The notes beneath the pieces were generated by a model. That model ran no database searches. It had not been told where the DNA came from and saw only the letters and a list, made by a program, of their open reading frames with translations. Of a stretch of 7,521 nt of DNA, positions 1 through 5,778 are shown piece after piece. Source of the DNA: an uncultured Planctomycetaceae bacterium (lineage in GTDB: Bacteria > Planctomycetota > Planctomycetia > Pirellulales > Pirellulaceae); contig CAIXSC010000036.1 of assembly GCA_903921945.1 (NCBI GenBank), positions 1 through 7,521 on the forward strand, read 5' to 3'. The position numbers and the translations under genes were made by a program. Within the stretch, counting starts at the first letter, position 1; each line of letters starts with the position of its first letter.

Positions 1-1
1 G

Positions 2-499
2 GATGGAAAGGCGGATGGCACGGCGAACAGTGCGCCATCGGCCGCTGCTGTCACGGCCGTCGCGGCGGCAGCGGCCGCGAAGGCGATGAAGGCCGAAAAG
101 CCGTTCACCTTGAAAGACTATCTAAACCGGCGGCTTGAACCGCCCACGCGCTGGCGCGACGTGATGGTGGTGTTCGCGGGCGTCTTCGGACATCCGGCCG
201 GTCAAGCCGAGGTTGATTTTCGGCCGTCGGTCGAGCAGGCATTGTTCCTGAGCAACGATCCGTTGATCCGCGGGTGGCTCGATCCGAAGGCCGACGGCTT
301 GATCCGCGACTTGTTGACGGAAGAGTTGGGTGACGAGGCGTGCGTCGACGAGATTTACCTGAGTTTCCTGTCGCGTAGGCCCGAGGCTAGCGAGCGGGCC
401 GCGGCGGTTGACTGGCTGCGACAGTCCGCCAGCCGACCCGAGGCGCTCCGCGATCTGTGCTTGGCCTTGATCTGCTCGGTCGAATTCCGCTTCGTGTAG
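2..499 (+). CDS. C-terminal part of a PSD1/DUF1553-like planctomycete protein (partial)
   Basis: The frame is open from base 2 with no start visible, so the gene begins upstream; the ATG at 86 is probably an internal methionine. The stop is TAG at 497-499. The visible part opens with a low-complexity Ala-rich linker of about 28 residues including a run of six alanines (AVAAAAAAKA). It is followed by a segment matching the C-terminus of PSD1/DUF1553 proteins as I know them: FAGVFGHPAG, DFRPSVEQALFLSND, a WLDPKADGL segment, DEIYLSFLSRRPEASE, then ALRDLCLALICSVEFRFV at the end, resembling the family's closing 'NS.EF' motif. Such proteins are often large, secreted, sometimes joined to cytochrome c-like (PSCyt1) domains and paired with DUF1501 genes; their biochemical role is not established. 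Neither the domains upstream nor a DUF1501 partner is visible, and the next gene downstream is argG after a 301-bp spacer. Family placement is fairly sure, function unknown. Confidence 0.75.
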   Translation, partial: DGKADGTANSAPSAAAVTAVAAAAAAKAMKAEKPFTLKDYLNRRLEPPTRWRDVMVVFAGVFGHPAGQAEVDFRPSVEQALFLSNDPLIRGWLDPKADGLIRDLLTEELGDEACVDEIYLSFLSRRPEASERAAAVDWLRQSASRPEALRDLCLALICSVEFRFV

Positions 500-586
500 C
501 CGGGACGAAACGAGCAAGGTGGCGCGCGGTGGCTTGTCGCGCGGGGGACGGGCGGACACAATGTCGAAGCCGTGGCCGCAACCGCA

Positions 587-634
587 GTCGCATCGTCGGT
601 CGTAACGTCGGTCGCATCGTCGGTCGTAACGTCG
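587..634. repeat. 24-bp perfect tandem repeat, two copies, with 12-bp substructure
   Basis: Bases 587-610 and 611-634 are identical 24-mers. Each splits into two related 12-mers, GTCGCATCGTCG and GTCGTAACGTCG, which share GTCG on both flanks and differ only in the central four bases (CATC or TAAC). The array can therefore be read as four 12-bp units alternating A-B-A-B. The 11-mer ending the TAAC half (TCGGTCGTAAC at 596-606 and 620-630) recurs with one mismatch at 688-698, at the end of the neighbouring 14-bp array, so the two arrays share sequence material. Confidence 0.9.
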
Positions 635-651
635 GCGGTGGCGATCCGGTG

Positions 652-693
652 GTTGTGCTTCGGTCGTTGTGCTTCGGTCGTTGTGCTTCGATC
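652..693. repeat. 14-bp tandem repeat, three copies
   Basis: The unit GTTGTGCTTCGGTC occurs at 652-665 and 666-679 exactly, and at 680-693 with one change (GATC for GGTC at its end). The 14-bp period shifts the reading frame at every copy, which argues against the array being coding. It begins 17 bp after the 24-bp array ends. Confidence 0.9.
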
Positions 694-784
694 GTAACAC
701 TCCGTTCGTTGTTTCCGGTTGTCGTGTCCGGTCATTGAGTTCCCTTTCGTAGCGTTTCCTTGTTGCGTTCCCCTTGTTGCGTTC
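694..784. repeat. Degenerate continuation of the 14-bp periodicity up to the argG RBS
   Basis: Written in rows of 14 from base 652, the sequence keeps a T/G/C-rich pattern to about 784. The clearest late copies are the 13-mer CCTTGTTGCGTTC at 758-770 and again at 772-784, exactly 14 bp apart, preceded by a weaker row at 741-754. Two 13-bp rows starting CCGGT at 715 and 728 break the phase slightly. I read this as decayed or independently expanded copies of the same kind of minisatellite. The last copy touches the argG Shine-Dalgarno sequence. The 758-784 pair is certain; the intermediate rows are a judgement by eye. Confidence 0.55.
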
Positions 785-790
785 AGGAAA
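785..790 (+). promoter_or_regulatory. Ribosome binding site of argG
   Basis: AGGAAA at 785-790 lies 10 nt before the ATG at 801. It decides the start: an in-frame TTG at 774 would add nine residues but lies within the repeat, before this site, while synthases of this family begin only a few residues before the AYSGGLDTS loop. Confidence 0.6.
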
Positions 791-800
791 GTTGCCCGTT

Positions 801-2015
801 ATGCCTCGTTGCGTCTTGGCTTATTCCGGCGGTCTCGACACGTCAGTCATCCTCGGCTGGTTGATGGACGAGGGGTATGAGGTTCACGCTGTGTATGTGG
901 ACCTCGGACAACCGTGCGAGGACCGCGAAGCGATTTTGAAGAAGGCTCGCGACATCGGGGCGGCGAGCGCACAAATCGTGAACGCCCAAGAGGAACTGGT
1001 GCGGGACTTCGCGTTCCCGGTCCTGCAGTGGCGGGCGAAGTACGAAACGCACTATCTGCTCGGCACGTCGATCGCCCGGCCGCTCATCTCGAAAAAGTGC
1101 TTGCAGGTCGCGCGCGACGTGAACGCCGACTCGTACGCGCACGGCGCGACGGGCAAGGGCAACGATCAATGCCGCTTCCAATTGGCGGCGGATGCGCTAC
1201 AGCCTGGTCTGCAGGTGATCGCGCCGTGGCGGATGGAGCGGTTCCGCAAGACGTTCCCAGGCCGCACGGAAATGATCGCCTACTGCAACGCCCGCAACAT
1301 TCCCGTCAAAGCGTCCGTGGCCAAACCGTATAGTTCGGACGAAAACTGTCTGCACATCAGTTACGAGGCCGGGAAACTCGAAGACTTGGGCGTCAACGGC
1401 TTCGATCTGGTCGAGTTTGGCATGACGGTATCCCCCGAGCAGGCTCCCAACCAGCGGGAGACGGTGGCTTTGCAGTTCGAGCACGGTGTGCCGGTCGCGG
1501 TGAATGGCGTCCGCATGCCCGCCGACAAGCTGTTGCTCGAACTGAACCGCATCGGCGGTCGCAATGGCGTGGGCCGCGTCGACATGGTCGAGAACCGGTT
1601 TGTGGGCATGAAGAGCCGCGGTGTCTACGAATCGCCGGGCATGACGATCTTGTACGAAGCGCTGATGTACATCGAACAATTGACGATGGACCGGGACCTG
1701 ATGCATCTACGCGATCGGCTGGCCCCGGAAATCGCCGAAATGGTGTATTACGGATTTTGGTACACGGCCAAGATGGACGCGTTGATGGCGTTCATTCGCG
1801 ATGCCCATCGCAACAGCACAGGCGAAGTCAAGCTGAACCTGTATAAGGGCAACGTGATGGTCGACAGCCGCTCGAGTGCGAAGAGCCTGTACGACGAGGG
1901 AATTGCGACCATGGAGGGCGGCGGGTCTTACAACCAGACGGACGCCGAAGGATTCTTGCGAATCCAGGGGCTGCCGAGCCGCGTGCAGGGACGCGTTTCT
2001 CCGCGCGCGTTTTAA
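801..2015 (+). CDS. argG: Argininosuccinate synthase
   Basis: Cytoplasmic enzyme joining citrulline and aspartate with ATP to give argininosuccinate, AMP and pyrophosphate, the penultimate step of arginine synthesis. The protein is 404 aa, normal for the roughly 400-aa bacterial/eukaryotic class. The N-terminal nucleotide-binding domain carries the PP-loop AYSGGLDTS (residues 7-15), followed by YETHYLLGTSIARPLI (81-96, substrate-binding region) and GATGKGNDQ (115-123). The synthetase domain has SDENCLHISYEAGKLED (179-195) and GVGRVDMVENRFVGMKSRGVYESPG (256-280). The HISYEAG block is closer to my recollection of human ASS1 (MHISYEAG) than to the Bacillus-type GRSIECG block. Two changes lie just after the GNDQ motif: the usual VRFE reads CRFQ (124-127); their effect is unknown. 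Start 801 is chosen for the upstream AGGAAA and for family length. It heads a tightly packed directon (29 bp to the permease); no argH or other arg gene is visible. Confidence 0.97.
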   Translation: MPRCVLAYSGGLDTSVILGWLMDEGYEVHAVYVDLGQPCEDREAILKKARDIGAASAQIVNAQEELVRDFAFPVLQWRAKYETHYLLGTSIARPLISKKCLQVARDVNADSYAHGATGKGNDQCRFQLAADALQPGLQVIAPWRMERFRKTFPGRTEMIAYCNARNIPVKASVAKPYSSDENCLHISYEAGKLEDLGVNGFDLVEFGMTVSPEQAPNQRETVALQFEHGVPVAVNGVRMPADKLLLELNRIGGRNGVGRVDMVENRFVGMKSRGVYESPGMTILYEALMYIEQLTMDRDLMHLRDRLAPEIAEMVYYGFWYTAKMDALMAFIRDAHRNSTGEVKLNLYKGNVMVDSRSSAKSLYDEGIATMEGGGSYNQTDAEGFLRIQGLPSRVQGRVSPRAF

Positions 2016-2035
2016 GGCGCTGAAAGCCGCCAGCC

Positions 2036-2039
2036 AGGA
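2036..2039 (+). promoter_or_regulatory. Ribosome binding site of the ABC-2 permease gene
   Basis: AGGA, five nt before the ATG at 2045, in the 29-bp gap after argG. It supports this start and separate translation initiation on a message shared with argG. Confidence 0.45.
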
Positions 2040-2044
2040 CTGCG

Positions 2045-3940
2045 ATGTATCTCTTAGAAAATCCGGTGCTGCAACGCGAGCTGCTCGTCAATCTCCGGAT
2101 GAAGCGCTCGTTCGCGTTACTGTTCCTCTACCTCGCAGCGTTGGCAACCGTCGTCTATTTCGCTTGGCCGGCGGACACGCGGGTCGATCCGACCCGCCAG
2201 CAATCCGGCCGGCAGTTGATCGATCTGTTTTTCAGTGGACAGTATTTGCTAGCGTCGCTCATCGCGCCCAGTTTCGCCGCCGGGGCGATCACCGGCGAGA
2301 AGGAACGCAAGACTTACGAGATGCTGCTGGCCAGCCCGCTGCGGCCGGCGGCCATCGTGCTTGGAAAACTGCTCGCGTCGTTGACCCACGTCGCGGCTTT
2401 GATCGTGGCTTCGCTGCCGATTGTGATGCTCTGCCTGCCGCTCGGAGGCGTGTCGCTCTACGAGGTGTTGGCGGCCTACGTCGGCTTGATTCTGTCCGTG
2501 GCCACTTACGGCATGATCAGCGTGGCGTGCAGCAGTTACTTTAAACGCACGGCCGCCTCCCTAGTCGTGTCGTACCTGGTGATTCTTCCGCTTTCGATTT
2601 TCGGCGTGGCGATCTGGTTCGCGCTCGCCGATACCCAAGCGTGGCTGCGGCTCATCCTGACGGTGACGTTGCTACCCGCCACAGCCGCCACTCTTTGCTA
2701 CCTGCTGTTCGTCAACACGGGCGAGCGTCTGCTGCATCCACCCGATGTCGGAAGCGAAGGCCAGGAGGTGGTCGACCTGGAACAAGAAGCGCAGGAAGCC
2801 GTCGGACTGGTGATCAATCGCGATCAGTTCCCCGATCGTTTGTTCGCGCCGGCCAAACGCGACGACCTCATGGAAGACGACGCCAATCCGGTTTACGACA
2901 AAGAGGTGCGGAGCGAGATTTTCAGCCAAGGGACGCTGATGCTGCGCGTGGTGATCCAGGTGAGTATGATCCTGGCGATCCCGATTATGGCCTGCTGCCT
3001 CTACATCTGGTCCCAATACACGCCTGTCTACGTAGCCTATGTGCTGCTATTCAATTTGCTGGTCGGTCCCGTCTTTTCCGCTGGCAGCATGACCAGCGAG
3101 CGGGAACGCGAAACGCTCGACCTGCTACTTACCACGTCGATCAGTCCCTGGCAGATTATGTGGGGAAAGTTGGTGGCCGGTTTGCGGGTCTCCAGCGTTT
3201 TAACCATGTTTCTGGTCTGGCCGATCGCGCTGGCCGCCTTGTTAGTACCGATCTACTGGAAGAATTTCCCGGCGGTCGCCGCTTACTTGGGAATCATCGT
3301 GCTGACCTGTCTCAGCACGGCGGTCATGGCCCTGTTCTGCTCGGCCATGTTTCGCAAAACGGCGGTCAGCATGATCACCGCGTACGCGGTGATCGCCGCG
3401 TTGTTCTTCGGACCGTGGGCGGTCCGTTACCTGGATCGCGTCTTCGGCTCCGCCAACCGGACCGCGGCGGCCATCGCGGCTGCCGAAGCCGCTTCGAGCA
3501 ATAACGGTGACGGCCAAAGCCGTGGCAACGGTACTGGCAACGATAGTGGCAACGATCAAGTCGCGAGGACGGCGGGGCCAGCGTCAACCGGTGGCGCGTC
3601 GGCCGAAGTCCCGTCCACGGGTGTCGCGTCCAGCGACGCGGCGACAAAAAACACCAGCGCCGCCGTCGGCCCTTTGGGTCGACGGGGTTCGATGAAAAGC
3701 TGGTCGTTTGCCGGCCGCGATTGGACCAGTTGGCTGTCTGTGTTCAGTCCGTTCGCGATTGCTTTCGAGGTGCCGCTCATTCCCGAGGATTATGCGCCGG
3801 GCGAGTCGCCGATGATTACGGGCGATTGGGTGCTGTTCTTCAGCTATTTGGGTTTTACGCTCGGTTTGAATTCGGTGCTGCTTGTCGGCATGGTATGGCT
3901 GTTCCGGTCCCGATGGCGCGTCTCAGGGGACGCTCGCTAA
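2045..3940 (+). CDS. ABC-2 type transporter permease, fused two-unit form
   Basis: Polytopic membrane subunit of an ABC-2 family exporter (GldF/NosY-like); substrate unknown. The 631-aa protein contains two homologous halves. Each starts with an NPV..E cytoplasmic helix (residues 6-15 and 281-290), then a membrane segment and the conserved coupling region: GAITGEKERKTYEMLL at 80-95 and GSMTSERERETLDLLL at 347-362. The 34 residues from 80 and from 347 share about 15 identities. Likely membrane segments lie near 22-40, 66-83, 112-132, 140-162, 171-195, 199-222, 299-320, 327-347, 379-402, 410-433, 438-462 and 594-619. A soluble charged stretch (about 228-280) joins the halves, and a Gly/Ser/Ala/Asn-rich linker (about 470-550) precedes the last helix. 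No ATP-binding subunit is encoded next to it, so the ATPase must come from elsewhere. It lies 29 bp after argG and its stop is 5 bp before recQ. Family is clear, function open. Confidence 0.88.
   Translation: MYLLENPVLQRELLVNLRMKRSFALLFLYLAALATVVYFAWPADTRVDPTRQQSGRQLIDLFFSGQYLLASLIAPSFAAGAITGEKERKTYEMLLASPLRPAAIVLGKLLASLTHVAALIVASLPIVMLCLPLGGVSLYEVLAAYVGLILSVATYGMISVACSSYFKRTAASLVVSYLVILPLSIFGVAIWFALADTQAWLRLILTVTLLPATAATLCYLLFVNTGERLLHPPDVGSEGQEVVDLEQEAQEAVGLVINRDQFPDRLFAPAKRDDLMEDDANPVYDKEVRSEIFSQGTLMLRVVIQVSMILAIPIMACCLYIWSQYTPVYVAYVLLFNLLVGPVFSAGSMTSERERETLDLLLTTSISPWQIMWGKLVAGLRVSSVLTMFLVWPIALAALLVPIYWKNFPAVAAYLGIIVLTCLSTAVMALFCSAMFRKTAVSMITAYAVIAALFFGPWAVRYLDRVFGSANRTAAAIAAAEAASSNNGDGQSRGNGTGNDSGNDQVARTAGPASTGGASAEVPSTGVASSDAATKNTSAAVGPLGRRGSMKSWSFAGRDWTSWLSVFSPFAIAFEVPLIPEDYAPGESPMITGDWVLFFSYLGFTLGLNSVLLVGMVWLFRSRWRVSGDAR
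3523..3558 (+). repeat. 12-bp in-frame tandem repeat inside the permease linker
   Basis: Three 12-bp units, TGGCAACGGTAC, TGGCAACGATAG and TGGCAACGATCA, lie head to tail. They encode the tetrapeptides GNGT, GNDS and GNDQ in the low-complexity linker before the last membrane helix. The period is a multiple of three, so copy-number change would keep the frame, in contrast to the 14-bp array upstream of argG. Confidence 0.85.
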
Positions 3941-3945
3941 CGGCT

Positions 3946-5772
3946 ATGCTCAAGGAAGCGCTCAAGAAATTCTGGGGCTACGATGGCTTTCGTCCGCTTC
4001 AAGAGGAAGCGATGCGGACGGTGTTGGACCGTCGCGACTCGGTGGTGATCCTGCCTACGGGCGGTGGCAAGTCGCTCTGTTACCAGGTGCCAAGCATTTG
4101 TATGCCAGGGCTGGCAGTCGTCGTGTCTCCGCTGATCTCGTTGATGAAAGACCAAGTGGACGCGTTGCGGGCGTGCGGCGTTCCGGCGGCCTACATCAAT
4201 AGCACACAGTCGCCCGAAGAGCGGCGGTCTGTCTCGCGTTCGATCGAGCAAGGGCAACTGAAGCTGCTCTACATCGCCCCCGAACGGTTGGTGCAACCGC
4301 GGACGCTCGAGTTCCTCGCCCGGTCGCACGTCTCGCTGTTCGCGATCGACGAGGCGCACTGTATTAGCGAATGGGGGCACGACTTCCGTCCCGAGTACCG
4401 CGAGCTGTCGCTGCTAAAACGCCAGTTCCCGAAACTCGGTGTTCACGCTTTTACCGCGACCGCGACGCCGCGAGTGCGCGATGATATCGCCGTGCAGCTT
4501 GGCCTGACCGACCCGGTGCGGCTGGTCGGCTCTTTCGACCGCCCGAATCTCATTTACCGAGTGGAACGGCGGGACGGGCTGGTCGAACAAATCCGCAAAG
4601 TTTTGGAACAGCATCGGCAGGAAGCCGGCGTCATTTACTGTTTAACCCGCCGCGATGTCGACACGTTGCACACGACGCTCTCGGGCATGGGCTACCGCAC
4701 GCTGCCGTATCACGCTGGTTTAAGCGATGAAGAGCGGCATCGCCACCAGGACGCGTTTGTAGGCGACCGCGTGGATACGATCATCGCGACGGTGGCGTTT
4801 GGCATGGGAATTGACAAGTCGAATGTGCGGTACGTTGTGCATGCCGGCATGCCCAAATCGCTGGAGAATTACCAACAGGAGAGCGGTCGGGCTGGCCGTG
4901 ACGGGTTGGAGGCCGACTGTGTGTTATTCTATTCCGCCGGCGACGTGGTCTCGTGGAAGCAGCGGTGGGCGAAGGACGCGACGGCCCCTCCCGATGGCGC
5001 GCTGGAATCGCTGGACGCCATGGCCGCCTACTGCACCGGCGCGGTCTGCCGCCATAAGGCCCTCACGCGTTACTTCGGCCAGGAATTGCCCGGCGAATTG
5101 TGCGGGGCTTGCGATTTGTGCCTCGGCCAAGTCGATACCGTGCCCGATTCGCTGATTGTCTCGCAGAAGATTCTGTCGAGCGTCGTGAGGCAGCAAGAGC
5201 GTTTCGGTGGCGACTATACGGCGCTTGTGCTGCGCGGTTCCCATGACCAACGGATCCTGCAAAACGGACACGAAAAACTTTCGACCTACGGCTTGCTTGC
5301 CAGCGAATCCCAAAGAACGGTTCGTGACTGGATCGAACAGCTCGCCGGGCAAGGCTATCTTCGCAAGGTGGGCGAGTACCAAGTGCTGGAAGTCACGCCG
5401 CTCGGGAGGCAGGTCCTCCGCGGCCAGATCACCCCGCGATTGCTCAAACCGGCCGAGCCCGACGCGGAAGAAAAGCGGACGAAACCCACCGGCGGCAAGC
5501 TGCCGGGTTCCCCCAAGCCGTCGGTCGCCGCCGAATCGTGGGAAGGCGTCGATCGCACCTTGTTCGAATCTCTGCGGCAGTTGCGGCGCAAGCTGGCCGA
5601 TGAGATGGGGGTGCCAGCTTATATTGTTTTCAGCGACGCGTCGCTCCGCGATATGGCCCGCCAACGCCCGCAAACGCTGGATGAATTCCGCAAGATTCGC
5701 GGTGTGGGCGACCGCAAGACCGAGGATTTCGGCGAAGAATTCATCGAATTGATCGCGGACAGCACGGGATAA
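3946..5772 (+). CDS. recQ: ATP-dependent DNA helicase RecQ
   Basis: 3'-5' superfamily 2 DNA helicase of recombination and fork repair. The protein is 608 aa, essentially the size of E. coli RecQ, with the full architecture. Motif 0 is FRPLQEEA (15-22), Walker A PTGGGKS (37-43), Ia SPLISLMKDQ (61-70), and DEAH (135-138) leads into the aromatic-rich loop CISEWGHDFRPEY (139-151). Motif III is TATAT (170-174), V ATVAFGMGIDK (281-291) and VI QESGRAGRDG (311-320). The zinc-binding cysteines are C368, C386, C389 and C392. An RQC winged helix follows (about 400-500, with GHEKLSTYGLLA 441-452). A Pro/Lys-rich linker (about 500-530) leads to an HRDC domain (about 535-605, ending in IRGVGDRKTEDFG). All catalytic motifs are intact. 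The ATG at 3946 fits the family N-terminus; an in-frame TTG at 3721 would add 75 unrelated residues overlapping the permease gene. The start lies 5 bp after the permease stop, with AGGGGA 15 nt upstream, so translational coupling is likely. Confidence 0.97.
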   Translation: MLKEALKKFWGYDGFRPLQEEAMRTVLDRRDSVVILPTGGGKSLCYQVPSICMPGLAVVVSPLISLMKDQVDALRACGVPAAYINSTQSPEERRSVSRSIEQGQLKLLYIAPERLVQPRTLEFLARSHVSLFAIDEAHCISEWGHDFRPEYRELSLLKRQFPKLGVHAFTATATPRVRDDIAVQLGLTDPVRLVGSFDRPNLIYRVERRDGLVEQIRKVLEQHRQEAGVIYCLTRRDVDTLHTTLSGMGYRTLPYHAGLSDEERHRHQDAFVGDRVDTIIATVAFGMGIDKSNVRYVVHAGMPKSLENYQQESGRAGRDGLEADCVLFYSAGDVVSWKQRWAKDATAPPDGALESLDAMAAYCTGAVCRHKALTRYFGQELPGELCGACDLCLGQVDTVPDSLIVSQKILSSVVRQQERFGGDYTALVLRGSHDQRILQNGHEKLSTYGLLASESQRTVRDWIEQLAGQGYLRKVGEYQVLEVTPLGRQVLRGQITPRLLKPAEPDAEEKRTKPTGGKLPGSPKPSVAAESWEGVDRTLFESLRQLRRKLADEMGVPAYIVFSDASLRDMARQRPQTLDEFRKIRGVGDRKTEDFGEEFIELIADSTG

Positions 5773-5778
5773 TTACGC

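Larger units (their letters stand above)
500..800. other. Gene-free, repeat-rich spacer and argG leader
   Basis: There is no convincing gene between the DUF1553-like stop and argG. Open frames cross it on both strands, but they translate to low-complexity Arg/Cys/Asp or Arg/Gly/Val strings and run straight through a 14-bp repeat array, whose period is not a multiple of three. The left part (500-586) is GC-rich and includes a short GC hairpin at 523-543 without a T tract. The rest is two tandem repeat arrays plus a degenerate tail, described separately. I see no clear -35/-10 promoter pair, and none is expected to be obvious in this phylum. Because the genes downstream are tightly packed, the promoter for the argG unit most likely lies here. 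Confidence 0.7.

Noticed and set aside
523..543. A 6-bp GC hairpin (CGCGCG / CGCGCG, 9-nt loop) as terminator of the DUF1553-like gene.
   Set aside because: There is no following T tract and short GC palindromes are expected by chance in this composition; it is not strong enough to list as a terminator.
587..693. A possible CRISPR-like array.
   Set aside because: The units are contiguous tandem repeats of 24 and 14 bp without unique spacers, and no cas gene is nearby.
122..735. Overlapping - strand frames with repeated DRRCDRRYD or DVTTDDAT peptides.
   Set aside because: The repeated peptides are only the translation of the 24-bp DNA repeat, and the rest is antisense to a recognised coding region.
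457..738. A + frame of 93 residues starting within the DUF1553-like gene and crossing the spacer.
   Set aside because: It translates the 24-bp repeat into RIVGRNVG strings and then runs through the 14-bp repeat in shifting frame. It has low complexity and no plausible RBS or family.
774..800. A TTG start for argG giving a 413-residue protein.
   Set aside because: It lies inside the leader repeat and before the AGGAAA site; family members start only a few residues before the PP-loop, matching the ATG at 801.
3721..3945. A TTG start for recQ 75 codons upstream of the ATG at 3946.
   Set aside because: The extra residues are an out-of-frame translation of the permease C-terminus and have no counterpart in RecQ proteins.
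4924..5673. A 249-residue - strand open frame opposite the 3' half of recQ.
   Set aside because: Antisense shadow of the zinc, RQC and HRDC region of recQ; no domain or composition supporting a real protein.
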